A DNA stretch of 64,000 nt, from positions 1 through 64,000 of the forward strand of contig NZ_JAELXV010000010.1 in NCBI RefSeq assembly GCF_016427535.1, given 5' to 3'. The notes beneath the pieces are model-generated. The model had not been told where the DNA came from, made no database searches, and saw nothing but the letters and a program-made list of their open reading frames with translations. The translations under genes and the position numbers were made by a program. The stretch comes from Hymenobacter sp. BT559 (lineage in GTDB: Bacteria; Bacteroidota; Bacteroidia; Cytophagales; Hymenobacteraceae). Shown here piece after piece: positions 18,468 through 26,881 of the stretch. Position 1 is the stretch's first letter. Each line of letters opens with the position of its first letter.

Positions 18468-19808
18468 CTACCACGTCCAATAGTTATAGGCATTAATCAG
18501 CAGCAGGCGGTTGTTTTCCAGCAGCACCAGGTCGCGGGTAGCGGCCGAGAAGTTCTTGAGCACTTGCACGTAGCTCACCACCGAGAGCTGGCCGGCAATG
18601 ACCTCGCGCTTATAAGAGTCGAGCACTTGCCGGTAGCTGGCAATCTGCTCGCGGGCCAGACGCTGGCGCTCGTCTAGCTGGCGCAGCTCGTAGAGCAGGC
18701 GCTGCTGGCGCACGGGGTTCACGGTAGCAAAGTTTTGGCGGTAGGCACGGGTAGTTGCGAGCAGCACGCTGGTGCGGTCGCGGCTGAGCTGGCGCTGGCG
18801 CCCGTCGAAGAGGTAGACGCTGAACTGTAGCCCCGCACTCACCCCAAACCGCTGCGGAATGTCGGCAAAATTGACGGCTTCGAGCCCACCGTTGGCAAAG
18901 GCGTTGAGCACGGGCTTATAGCGCAACTCAAATACCCGCTGATTGGCGGCCAGCGTGAGGCTGTCGAGGCGGTAGCGGGTGGTGAAGCCCGACAGGCCTG
19001 GCGCGGGGCCCGTGCGGCGCAGCGGCAGGTCGGGCGCGGCCAGCTGCACCTCCGTGGTGTCGCCCAGCCCGCAGAGCACGTTGAGGTCAAGCAAATCACG
19101 GTGGTAGGCCGTGCGGTAAGTGTTAAGAAACAGCTCCTGCGTCTCGACCTCGATGGAAAGTAATGCGTAGTCCGACTGCTTGAGCAGGCTGGCGGCCACC
19201 AGCTTTTGCACCAGCAGCCGCTGCTTGCCGAGGATGCCGAGCAGTTCCCGCACGTAGGCGAGCTGGTCCAAATCCTGCCGGCAGAGGATGTATTGGTCGC
19301 CCACTAGCTTCTCTAGGTCGTGCAGTGAAAGCTGCGAGAGGTTTTGCTGGCTCAGGGCAAATCCCTGCGCCTGCTGGGCGTAGGCCTCGAAGCGTTTCTG
19401 ATTGAAGAGCGGCTGCGTGAGTTGGGCGTAGCCCTGGTAGAGCGCCCCGTTGCTCAGGGCCGCGTCGTAGCCCACGTAGTTGCTGCTGTTGTCGGCCGAG
19501 TAGCGCAGCGTGGTGCGACCGTTGTCGCGGGCCAGCACGGGTACGCCGGTATAGTTGCCCACCAGCGTACCCGTGGCCTTGGTGTAAAAGGCGCGCAGGC
19601 GCTCCGTTTCAAGCTGCACCGCCCGACCCTGGTTTTTGACATCGGCGCTCAGTGGGCTGTTTTGCTGCGCCTGGGCGAGGTAGTAGGCCAGGTCGCGGGT
19701 AGGGGTGGGCGGCACTTGGGCCGCCGCTGGCCGGCTCAGCAGCGCCAGCAAAGCCAGTAGCCAGCCCAGGCCCCGCCAATTGGTAGTGATGAAGGGATTT
19801 GCAGTCAT
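18468..19808 (-). CDS. TolC-family outer-membrane efflux channel, 446 aa
   Basis: A signal peptide (about residues 1-30, cleaved after RPAAAQ) is followed by two long helical repeats of the outer-membrane efflux protein family, each with the typical alternation of coiled-coil helices and short strands (for example LSQLSLHDLEKLVGDQYILC and QQRLLYELRQLDERQRLARE). First large gene of the efflux operon, followed at 28 bp by the adaptor gene. Transcription likely begins further upstream, before a 73-aa gene, at the shared element at 20111-20140. Confidence 0.88.
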   Translation of the reverse strand: MTANPFITTNWRGLGWLLALLALLSRPAAAQVPPTPTRDLAYYLAQAQQNSPLSADVKNQGRAVQLETERLRAFYTKATGTLVGNYTGVPVLARDNGRTTLRYSADNSSNYVGYDAALSNGALYQGYAQLTQPLFNQKRFEAYAQQAQGFALSQQNLSQLSLHDLEKLVGDQYILCRQDLDQLAYVRELLGILGKQRLLVQKLVAASLLKQSDYALLSIEVETQELFLNTYRTAYHRDLLDLNVLCGLGDTTEVQLAAPDLPLRRTGPAPGLSGFTTRYRLDSLTLAANQRVFELRYKPVLNAFANGGLEAVNFADIPQRFGVSAGLQFSVYLFDGRQRQLSRDRTSVLLATTRAYRQNFATVNPVRQQRLLYELRQLDERQRLAREQIASYRQVLDSYKREVIAGQLSVVSYVQVLKNFSAATRDLVLLENNRLLLINAYNYWTW

Positions 19809-19833
19809 ACAAGGCGAAAAACTAGCCGCGCAT

Positions 19834-20055
19834 TCAGGCGCGGCGCGGCCGGTTCAGTTCGATGCAGATGGCGCAGCGGGGCCGCGTGTCTGCTATCTGC
19901 CGCGGTTCATAGGTTTGCCAGTGGCCGCTACGCTGCACTTCCTGGCCCACCGGGCAATCGCTATCGTCGTGGTAGGGGTAGCGAACGGGCTTGGCAGCTG
20001 CCGTCGCACCCGCGGTACTAGGTGGGGGTAGGCGAAAAAAAGGCGACACTTTCAT
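19834..20055 (-). CDS. Small Cys-containing protein, 73 aa
   Basis: The ATG at 20055 (MKVSPFFRLPPPST) is preferred over an in-frame TTG three codons earlier. The C-terminal half has YPYHDDSDCPVGQEVQ, then RPRCAICIELN: a Cys, then a Cys-x2-Cys pair, with His residues near the first. Small Bacteroidota proteins of the type 'HxxxxC..G..I....R..C..C' look like this and may bind a metal, but no function is known. It lies 25 bp ahead of the TolC gene, so it is the likely first gene of the efflux operon. Confidence 0.6.
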   Translation of the reverse strand: MKVSPFFRLPPPSTAGATAAAKPVRYPYHDDSDCPVGQEVQRSGHWQTYEPRQIADTRPRCAICIELNRPRRA

Positions 20056-20110
20056 CAACAGCAACCAACAAGACCTTGATAACTAGCTGCATCGGTCTGC
20101 TAGCTGACCC

Positions 20111-20140
20111 GCAAGGTACCCGCCAATTCTGTGCACAATC
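20111..20140 (-). promoter_or_regulatory. Shared promoter element ahead of the efflux operon
   Basis: Read on the minus strand this is GATT-N5-CAGAATTGGCGGGTA-CC-TTGC. The same arrangement occurs in both arms of the inverted repeat at 23103-23241. Conserved positions are GATT, then five free bases, CAGAAT, a pyrimidine, a purine, GC, C/G and GGTA; the final TA begins a -7-like box. No good -33 box is present, so an activator is probably needed. It lies 56 bp upstream of the 73-aa gene that begins the efflux operon. Confidence 0.55.
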
Positions 20141-20166
20141 AGGAGTACTACTCGCCCTGAGAGCGG

Positions 20167-22587
20167 TTACTCGAAGCCGCCTCCTTCTTCCTGGTCGTTC
20201 TTGCGCTTGGCGCGGCTGTCCTGGTTTTGGCCAAAACGGTAAGTGAAGCCCAAAAACGCAATGCGCGATTCGCGCTTGAAGTGGCTGAACGTTGAGAAAT
20301 CAGCGCCATACGCGGTGAAGTCGTAGTGCAGTGTATTGAACACATCAGCTACGCGCAGCGTGAGCGTGCCCCGGTCGGCGAGCACGTTATACTTGGCCGC
20401 GAAGTCAATGTTGAAGTTAGCGCTGCGCGTACCCTGCGCCGAGTTGATGGGCGAGCGGTAGTTGAGAGCCAGCTGCGCGCCGAGCTTCTTGCTGATATTG
20501 AACGTGTTGTTTAGCCGGGCCGTGTACACCTGACTGGCCGTGTTGATGGGCGTACTGGCTACCCCGCCCTTGATGAGGCGGCGAAACGTGGAGGCTGTAA
20601 CGTTGGTTTTCCACCAAGGAGTAACAGGGGTAGCACCCACCAATTCCAAGCCGTAAGAGGTTTCCTGACCCAGGTTCTGGCGGGTGGTACTCGTAACTAC
20701 GTTACCCGTGAGCGGGTCAGTGATAACCTGCCGAAAGCCCTGCGCCGTGTTGGTTTCGAGGCGGTAAAATGCCGTGGTGCTCAGGCTGCGCCCCCCAGCA
20801 AAAGTGAGTTCATCGCCCAGCTCCACCGAGTGCACGTATTCGGGCAGCAGGGTGGGGTTGCCCGTTACCAGGTTGAGCTGGTCGGAACGGTCGGTGAAGG
20901 GGTTTAACTCGCTGGCGTCGGGCCGCTGGATGCGCTTGGTATAGCTCAGGCGCACCTGCTGGTCGCGAGGCAGGTCGTAGGTCAGCGCCGCGCTCGGAAA
21001 CAAGTCGAAGTAGTGCTGGCTAAAGGCGGGGCTACTGCCGGCCAGCTGGTTGCCGTTCAGGTTCGTTTTCTCGGCCCGCAGCCCTAGCTGGTAGCTGAAT
21101 TTCTGCCAGGCACTGGCGTAAATGCCGTAGGCCGCCTGCACGTACTGCTTATACAGAAAGCGGTTGGACGGGTCGAAGCCCAGGCCCGGCACGCTGCTGA
21201 AGCGGTAGTCGAGGTCGTACTGCCGCAGGCTGCTGCGGGCGCCCAGCTCAAAGCGGCTTTTCTCGCCCAGCGGGTGCACGTAGTCAACCTGGGCCGTGCC
21301 CTGGGTGGTGTGGTTGAGGGTACGCTGCTGCTGCGCGACCTGGCTATTATTCAGGTATAGAATGTTGGAGGCGACGTTGTTATCGGCCAGTAGTGGTGTG
21401 TACACCGCACTGGCCGTCAGTTCGCGGCCCTTGTACTTGTCCCACGTGTGGCGGTAGTCCAGCGTCACATCAGCCGAGCGGAAAGTGCCCGTGGTAGCGT
21501 TGCTGCGGTTGTTGGTGCCGGCCACCACCGGCTGGTCGCCGGCCGTTTGGTCGACCTGGCGCGAGCGCAGGGTTTCATCGGCTGTGAGCGGATTAAAGCG
21601 CGGCTGCACGGCCAGCGTGAGCGACTGCTCAGGCGTGAAGTCGTAGTCAAAGCCTAGGCGGGCGGCGTGCGAATTTTGGAGATTCACGCCCTGGCGGTCC
21701 TGGTGTAGCAAAAGGCTCACGCCGCCGGCCGCCGTGGTCTGGTCGAGCGTGCCGTTGATGCGGCGGCGGTCGCGCCGGTAGTCATACGAGCCGAAAAAAT
21801 TGGCCTTGCCCTTGCGGTAATTGAGGCTTAGCGAGCCGTTGGCCTTATCGCCCGTGCCGGCCGTGGCGCTCACCTGGCCGTTCAGCCCGTCGCGGCGCTC
21901 TTTTTTTAGGATGATGTTGAGAATGCCGCCCGCGCCGCTGGCATCGTAACGCGCCGAGGGATTGGTAATGACTTCCACGCTCTGGATGCTGCTGGCTGGA
22001 ATCTGGTCCAGCGTCGTGCCCGTGGGCTTACCATCAATAAAAATAGTGACGCCGCCTGAGCCCCGAATGCTGATGGCCCCGGTCTGGTCCACCGTTACGG
22101 AGGGCACATTTTGGAGTACATCAATGGCCGTGCCGCCCGTCACGGTCAGGTCTTTAGTCACGTCCACCACCTTCTTATCGAGGCCGCCGCTCACCACCGG
22201 GCGCTCGGCCGTCACTACTACGTCGGTGAGCTGGGTGGCCGCCGTGCGCAGGTGCAGCGTACCCAACGCCAGGGTCGGGGCGCTGGCCGTGAGCGCAATA
22301 ACTCGCCGCCCGGTACGGTAGCCCACGGCCGTTGCGCGCAAGATGTACTGGCCCAGCGGTAGCTGGGTTAGCTCAAAAACACCCGCCTCATCGGCCTGCG
22401 CCCCACCAACGAAAGTGGAATCGGCCCGGCGCAGCAGCACCACGCTGGCGAACGAAATGGGCTGATTGGTGCCCACTTCCTGCAACGTGCCTCGCACGGC
22501 TGCCTGCTGGGCCCAGGCCGTGGCCGAACTACTTACCCCAACTACTACCAACAGCCCCAGCCGCCATCCCCCGCGCAAGCCTAACAT
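20167..22587 (-). CDS. Outer-membrane beta-barrel receptor with carboxypeptidase-regulatory and plug domains, 806 aa
   Basis: A signal peptide (about 1-26, AWAQ end) is followed by a CarboxypepD_reg-like domain (about 28-110, VRGTLQEVGTNQPISFASVV), a TonB-type plug (about 125-220, with IDVLQNVPSVTVDQTGAISI and GGILNIILKK) and a long C-terminal beta barrel. This is the 'outer membrane beta-barrel family protein' relative of TonB-dependent receptors. Cargo is not evident. It lies 50 bp after a PepSY-like gene, so both probably share the promoter in the inverted repeat at 23.1 kb. Confidence 0.9.
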   Translation of the reverse strand: MLGLRGGWRLGLLVVVGVSSSATAWAQQAAVRGTLQEVGTNQPISFASVVLLRRADSTFVGGAQADEAGVFELTQLPLGQYILRATAVGYRTGRRVIALTASAPTLALGTLHLRTAATQLTDVVVTAERPVVSGGLDKKVVDVTKDLTVTGGTAIDVLQNVPSVTVDQTGAISIRGSGGVTIFIDGKPTGTTLDQIPASSIQSVEVITNPSARYDASGAGGILNIILKKERRDGLNGQVSATAGTGDKANGSLSLNYRKGKANFFGSYDYRRDRRRINGTLDQTTAAGGVSLLLHQDRQGVNLQNSHAARLGFDYDFTPEQSLTLAVQPRFNPLTADETLRSRQVDQTAGDQPVVAGTNNRSNATTGTFRSADVTLDYRHTWDKYKGRELTASAVYTPLLADNNVASNILYLNNSQVAQQQRTLNHTTQGTAQVDYVHPLGEKSRFELGARSSLRQYDLDYRFSSVPGLGFDPSNRFLYKQYVQAAYGIYASAWQKFSYQLGLRAEKTNLNGNQLAGSSPAFSQHYFDLFPSAALTYDLPRDQQVRLSYTKRIQRPDASELNPFTDRSDQLNLVTGNPTLLPEYVHSVELGDELTFAGGRSLSTTAFYRLETNTAQGFRQVITDPLTGNVVTSTTRQNLGQETSYGLELVGATPVTPWWKTNVTASTFRRLIKGGVASTPINTASQVYTARLNNTFNISKKLGAQLALNYRSPINSAQGTRSANFNIDFAAKYNVLADRGTLTLRVADVFNTLHYDFTAYGADFSTFSHFKRESRIAFLGFTYRFGQNQDSRAKRKNDQEEGGGFE

Positions 22588-22637
22588 TCTTCTAATCTCA
22601 AGTGAAAATTCTGGCCCCGTTAGCCAGCAAAAGCAGG

Positions 22638-23072
22638 TTATCGAGGGGCTACTTTGCCATCGGCAGTGAACAGCACATCCTGCTGCTTGCCACCCTTGGC
22701 TACTTCGGCCTCGTACACCGTAGTGCCGTCGGCCCTGGCGATGGTCGCCGCTTCGTTGACTTTATACGCTTTGTAGTCGCGGGCCAGGGTCGCGCGCACG
22801 GCGGCCGGCAATTCGCTGACTCGCAAGTCAGTTTCGGTTTCCTGCAACGCCCCGGCAGGCGTAATAACGGCCGACATTGTCTTACCGCCCAGTTGGAAGC
22901 CCGCCTCAAAATTAACGTCTTCCTTCTCCCAAGTCATGCGTTGAACCGTCGGAAACTTGGCTTTAAAAGTGGCCTTGACCGCGGCCGGCACTTGGGCAGC
23001 CGTCATTTTTTGGGCCTGGGCCGCCCCTACTAGCAGTAGGGTCGCCCCTAGCGTCAGCAACAAGGTTTTCAT
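22638..23072 (-). CDS. PepSY-like periplasmic protein, 144 aa
   Basis: The start is the ATG at 23072, which opens a signal peptide (MKTLLLTLGATLLLVGAAQA). The mature part has two copies of a PepSY-like (DUF2874-type) unit: VPAAVKATFKAKFPTVQRMT and LPAAVRATLARDYKAYKVNE, each followed by strands (FEAGFQLGGKTMSAVITPAG; YEAEVAKGGKQQDVLFTADG). Such small proteins are common in Bacteroidota near two-component systems and receptors. The gene is divergent from the PAP2 gene at 23304 and is followed at 50 bp by the receptor gene. Confidence 0.85.
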   Translation of the reverse strand: MKTLLLTLGATLLLVGAAQAQKMTAAQVPAAVKATFKAKFPTVQRMTWEKEDVNFEAGFQLGGKTMSAVITPAGALQETETDLRVSELPAAVRATLARDYKAYKVNEAATIARADGTTVYEAEVAKGGKQQDVLFTADGKVAPR

Positions 23073-23102
23073 AAAAGCAGATGGGGTAAGGTTCAACTTT
23101 CA

Positions 23103-23241
23103 GGCAAACCTACCGGCTGATTCTGGCGCTAATCTGGAGGAGTTGTTCTGACGCAAAATTTAGGTAAGTTATTGATTAGCTTAATGCTGACACTTTTTCG
23201 TCAGGGTCAGATTTTCGCCAGAATCGGCCGGTAGGTTTGCC
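23103..23241. promoter_or_regulatory. Mirror-image divergent promoters (34-base inverted repeat)
   Basis: The arms 23103-23136 and 23208-23241 are reverse complements at 31 of 34 positions. Each arm holds an outward-facing TAGGTTTG, a match to the Bacteroidota -7 box (TAnnTTTG), on the minus strand at 23105-23112 and the plus strand at 23232-23239. Both are preceded by GATT-N5-CAGAATC-R-GCCGG. A smaller inner inverted repeat (CTGACG at 23148-23153, CGTCAG at 23199-23204) lies between. The two promoters serve the PepSY/receptor operon and the PAP2/COG4705/propeller operon, and should answer to the same regulator. Confidence 0.75.
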
Positions 23242-23303
23242 ACTATGCTGCTTCCCGGCCGGGCGCCTGGTTCAGTAGTTCCCCTGCCTTTGGTCTTTGT
23301 CTG

Positions 23304-24119
23304 ATGCGGTTTTTTCTTTTTTTACAACTGAACGTCTGGTTATTGCTCGCTGGCGTAGCTACGCCGGCCCTGGCGCAGGTACCGGCTTCGGCGGCCGACA
23401 CTACCCACAAGTACGAAAACCCTACTGGGGTGCCCGCACCGGTCAAAAAACCCTTTCTGCAAAGCAAAGGCTTTAAGGCGGCCATCGTGCCGGCGGTGCT
23501 CATCGGCTATGGCATCAGCACCATCAACGGCCACGGCTTCTATTCCAGCTATGACCTCAAAAGCGATGTGAACCACGCCTTTGGGGCCGGCCGCCACACG
23601 CACGTCGACGACTTCCTGCAGTACGCGCCCTACCTCGAATTGGGCGGGGTATTGCTGGCGGGCGTCGAGAGCAAAAACGACCGCGTGAACCTGGGCTTAG
23701 TCATCCTCAAGGGCGAAGTCTTTATGCTAGCCAGCGTGTTTGCCGTCAAAAATTTAACCCACATTACCCGGCCCGACGGGTCCGATAACCTGTCGTTTCC
23801 GTCGGGGCATACGGCGCAGGCCTTTCTGGCCGCCAGCATCGTGCACACCGAGCTGCGCGACAAAAGCCAGTGGTACGGCATTGGGGCCTATGCCATCGCC
23901 ACGAGCGTGGGCGCCCTGCGCGTTATCAACGACAAGCACTGGGAATCGGACGTGTTTGCCGGGGCCGGCTTTGGCATCCTGTCTGCCCACCTGGCCTACC
24001 TCACCCACCGCAACCGCTGGGGCCGCAAGCCCTTGGGCAGCGCTGCGGCCTGGCACGTCACGCCACTTTACTACGGCGGCGCCACGGGGCTGACGCTGAG
24101 CTGGCACCCGACGCACTAA
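23304..24119 (+). CDS. PAP2-family phosphatase with signal peptide, 271 aa
   Basis: An N-terminal signal peptide (MRFFLFLQLNVWLLLAGVA, cleaved near ALAQV) is followed by a PAP2 core with KNLTHITRP (K-x6-RP), PSGH and LRVINDKHWESD (R-x5-H-x3-D). Unlike the 13.5-kb paralogue it is secreted or envelope-anchored with fewer clear helices. Probable role: removal of phosphate from lipid carriers in the envelope. First gene of a three-gene operon with the COG4705 membrane protein (46 bp) and the beta-propeller (26 bp), under the right arm of the mirror promoter. Confidence 0.9.
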   Translation: MRFFLFLQLNVWLLLAGVATPALAQVPASAADTTHKYENPTGVPAPVKKPFLQSKGFKAAIVPAVLIGYGISTINGHGFYSSYDLKSDVNHAFGAGRHTHVDDFLQYAPYLELGGVLLAGVESKNDRVNLGLVILKGEVFMLASVFAVKNLTHITRPDGSDNLSFPSGHTAQAFLAASIVHTELRDKSQWYGIGAYAIATSVGALRVINDKHWESDVFAGAGFGILSAHLAYLTHRNRWGRKPLGSAAAWHVTPLYYGGATGLTLSWHPTH

Positions 24120-24165
24120 GGGCGAGCCACTAGTGCCGCTGATAAATCCACCTAGCAAGCTTGTC

Positions 24166-24921
24166 ATGAAGAAGATACCTGAGGTTACGCTGCTGTTCTG
24201 GATAATGAAAATCTGCGCCACCACCCTGGGCGAAACCGGGGGCGACTTGCTGGCCCAAACCCTGAACGTGGGCTACGGCCTCAGCTCGCTGCTGTTTATC
24301 GGCTTTTTTCTGGTTACGCTGGCCGGGCAGCTGGCGGCCAAGCGCTACCTCCCGGCGCTGTACTGGGCCGTAATTCTGGCCACTAGCACGGCCGGCACCA
24401 CCATGTCCGACTACATGGACCGCACCCTCGGGCTGGGCTACGCCACGGGCACGGCCATGCTGGTCACTATTCTTATCGTGGTCCTAGGCGCGTGGCGATT
24501 GAGCGAAAAATCCTTGTCCGTCAGCGACATCACGACCCGCCGTGGTGAATGGTTCTATTGGACGGCCATCCTGTTTTCCAACACCCTAGGTACGGCCCTG
24601 GGCGATTTCCTGGCCGACGACTCGGGCCTGGGTTTTGGTGGCGGGGCCCTGCTTATTGGTAGCCTATTGGTACTGGTGATACTGGCGCACTACTTCACCC
24701 GCCTCTCGTCGGTGCTTTTGTTCTGGATTGCCTTCGTGCTTACCCGCCCATTTGGGGCCACGTTTGGCGATTTACTCACTAAGCCCGTCGCCAAAAACGG
24801 CCTGGGCTTTGGCACCCAAGGTTCGTCGCTCATTTTGCTCGGCCTCCTCGTGGCATTAATCATTTACGCCACTCTGCGGCCCCAACCGGCCGAGCCAGTT
24901 TCGGCCAAAGAGCCCGCTTAA
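24166..24921 (+). CDS. COG4705-type polytopic membrane protein, 251 aa
   Basis: The ATG at 24166 (MKKIPEVTLLFW) is chosen over an earlier in-frame start because it begins the conserved N-terminus. Four repeats of a membrane unit are visible, each with a motif of the kind TTLGETGGDLLAQ, TTMSDYMDRTLGLGY, NTLGTALGDFLADDSGLGF and PFGATFGDLLTKP, pairing an Asp with a following helix. This repeated T-x-G-D pattern defines the uncharacterised COG4705 membrane-anchored family, often found beside two-component systems. Transport is plausible but unproven. Confidence 0.85.
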   Translation: MKKIPEVTLLFWIMKICATTLGETGGDLLAQTLNVGYGLSSLLFIGFFLVTLAGQLAAKRYLPALYWAVILATSTAGTTMSDYMDRTLGLGYATGTAMLVTILIVVLGAWRLSEKSLSVSDITTRRGEWFYWTAILFSNTLGTALGDFLADDSGLGFGGGALLIGSLLVLVILAHYFTRLSSVLLFWIAFVLTRPFGATFGDLLTKPVAKNGLGFGTQGSSLILLGLLVALIIYATLRPQPAEPVSAKEPA

Positions 24922-24947
24922 TATTTCTGGCTTACCCCCCTCTACGA

Positions 24948-25985
24948 ATGAAAAACTTGTTTTTGGCCGCGCCACTGGCGTTCGCCCTGCTCGGCATCGC
25001 CCCTGCCGCCCCGGCCCAGACGGCTACTGCACCCTACCGCCTGCTCCGCACCATTCCCATTGGCGGTGAGGGTGGCTGGGATTTTCTGGAAGTGGACCCC
25101 GCTGGCGAGCGGCTCTACGTGGCGCACGGCACCCAAACCGACGTCATCGACCTCAAAACGAAGAAGCTGGTCGGCACTGTCCTCAACACGCCCGCTGCGC
25201 ACGGCATCGCCATCGTGCCCACCGCGAACCGCGGCTACGTGAGCTGCGGGCGCAACAACTACTGCGTAGAGTTTGACCTGAAAACGCTAAAAAACCTCGG
25301 CACCATCCCCACCGGCCCCAAGCCTGATGCGATGTTCTACGACGCGTTTTCTCAGCGCGTGTTTGCCTTCAGCAACGACGGGGGGAAGAGCACCGTCTTG
25401 GACGCCAACACTGGCAAAGCTGTGGGTATGGCCGAGTTAGGCGGCGACGTAGAAGTACCCGCCACCGACGGCAAGGGCCACATTTTTGTAAATCTCGAAG
25501 ATAAGAGTGAGGTCATTGAGTTCGATGCTAAAACTCTGGCCGTGCTGCACCGCCACTCGCTAGCCCCCGGCGCGGAGCCCACCGGCCTAGCGTTCGACGC
25601 TAAAAACAACCGTCTCTTCAGCGCTTGTGCCAACGAAAAACTAGTGGTTACTGACGGTAAAACCGGTCGGCAGGTAGCCGTACTGCCCATCGGCAAGGGA
25701 GTAGACGGGGCGGCCTTCGACCCTACGACGGGCAACGTTGTGACCACCAACGGTGGCGACGGCACGCTCACCGTCATCCACCAGGACACGCCCGATAAGT
25801 ACCGCGTGGTGGCCACCGTGCCCACCGCTAAAGGAGCCCGCACCGTGGCCGAAGACCCCACAAACCACCACCTCTACACCTGCACCGCCGACCTCGGCCC
25901 CACCCCGGCCGCCACTACTGAGAACCCGAAGCCCCGGCCCAGCATCCTGCCCGGCACGTTCCGGGTACTGGAGTTTGGGAGGTAA
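24948..25985 (+). CDS. YncE-like beta-propeller protein, secreted, 345 aa
   Basis: A signal peptide (about 1-23, APAQ end) precedes about seven propeller blades with the repeated pattern of strands and 'G.aFD..tgnvvttng.dgtltvi' turns typical of the YVTN/YncE family (WDFLEVDPAGERLYVAHGT, VDGAAFDPTTGNVVTTNGGD). Such proteins are periplasmic and bind ligands or DNA, or have no known role. Third gene of the PAP2/COG4705 operon, followed by a terminator at 26018-26060. It is distinct from the second propeller protein at 52.4-53.8 kb. Confidence 0.85.
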   Translation: MKNLFLAAPLAFALLGIAPAAPAQTATAPYRLLRTIPIGGEGGWDFLEVDPAGERLYVAHGTQTDVIDLKTKKLVGTVLNTPAAHGIAIVPTANRGYVSCGRNNYCVEFDLKTLKNLGTIPTGPKPDAMFYDAFSQRVFAFSNDGGKSTVLDANTGKAVGMAELGGDVEVPATDGKGHIFVNLEDKSEVIEFDAKTLAVLHRHSLAPGAEPTGLAFDAKNNRLFSACANEKLVVTDGKTGRQVAVLPIGKGVDGAAFDPTTGNVVTTNGGDGTLTVIHQDTPDKYRVVATVPTAKGARTVAEDPTNHHLYTCTADLGPTPAATTENPKPRPSILPGTFRVLEFGR

Positions 25986-26017
25986 CGGTTGATAAGTTAT
26001 TGTTGCCTACGTGCTAA

Positions 26018-26060
26018 GCCCTGGTCGGTCCCGCCAACGAGAACCGGCCAGGGCCTTTTG
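26018..26060 (+). terminator. Rho-independent terminator after the propeller gene
   Basis: 12-base arms (26018-26029 and 26043-26054) pair with one G-U wobble around a 13-base loop and are followed by CTTTTGCTTT. It separates the propeller operon from the EamA gene. Confidence 0.75.
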
Positions 26061-26086
26061 CTTTACTCTTGCCTAACTACTTGACT

Positions 26087-26545
26087 ATGTGGTGGATTTA
26101 TGCTTTGCTCTCGGCCGTGTTTGCTGCACTCACCGCCATACTAGCCAAAATTGGCATTAAGGGCGTTGATTCTAATTTGGCAACGGCCATCCGCACGGTA
26201 GTCATTCTGCTGTTAGCCTGGGGCATCGTGTACTTCCAGGGCGGCCTGGAGAAAATCCACCTACTTACTCGTACCAATCTTATTTTTCTGGGCTTGTCAG
26301 GCGTAGCCACCGGCTTGTCGTGGATATTTTATTTCCGCGCTTTACAGCTGGGCAAGGTTTCGCAGGTGGCCCCTGTCGATAAGCGCAGCGTGGCCATCGC
26401 CATCGTGCTATCGGTCGTATTCCTGGGCGAAAAGCTGACTTGGCACGCCGGCGTGGGCGCGCTACTCATTATCAGCGGCACCTTGGTGCTAATTTGGGGT
26501 AAGCTCGGCTCACTATCAGGAGCAGGCAGGAAAGCTGTGTTTTGA
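26087..26545 (+). CDS. Single-unit EamA/DMT-type transporter, 152 aa
   Basis: The ATG at 26087 (MWWIYALLSAVFAALTAILA) starts directly in the first helix; an earlier TTG in frame is less likely. Five hydrophobic helices, a basic turn and the closing signature SVVFLGEKLTWHAGVGALLI mark one EamA repeat, half the size of usual ten-helix DMT carriers, so it should work as a dimer. Substrate unknown. It has its own unit, downstream of a terminator, and is the last chromosome-like gene before the accessory island. Confidence 0.85.
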   Translation: MWWIYALLSAVFAALTAILAKIGIKGVDSNLATAIRTVVILLLAWGIVYFQGGLEKIHLLTRTNLIFLGLSGVATGLSWIFYFRALQLGKVSQVAPVDKRSVAIAIVLSVVFLGEKLTWHAGVGALLIISGTLVLIWGKLGSLSGAGRKAVF

Positions 26546-26881
26546 GAACCCAGTCGTGTAATGCCGAGTTTACAACGTTTATTAAACGAAGAACAGCTTA
26601 ACATTATAAGCTCATCAAGCAGTTATTAAAGAGGCGTGTCTGTTGCAGAACTCGAACACTTATTTCGATAAGCGGTCGTGGCTAGTAAGAAGACATGCAA
26701 AAAGCATCTTCGTCAGGTTGAAGGCCTGATTTGGTTACTAGTAGCCGCACGCCAAGTCCTCGGCTGAGTTCTACAACAGCCACGGGCCCTTATTGGATGG
26801 TTTTGGAGGATGCCTTTCCAGTGTGTAGAGGCCCTTTTTTGGGCCGTATTTTCCTGACCCTTATTGGAGTATCTTCAGGGC
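26546..26881. other. Intergenic region left of the island, with short repeats
   Basis: No supported gene. The 11-mer CCCTTATTGGA occurs twice in direct orientation (26787-26797 and 26858-26868), 14 bp before the recombinase start in the second case, and a short inverted repeat with arms CGTTTA/TAAACG lies at 26576-26588. The half-site TTAAACG is shared with the palindrome at 44669-44686. These could be binding or exchange sites for the serine recombinase that follows; no function is shown. Confidence 0.35.

Noticed and set aside
23103-23241. Inverted repeat as ends of an insertion sequence
   Set aside because: Only 71 bases lie between the arms, no transposase or target duplication is seen, and each arm holds a promoter for a flanking gene.
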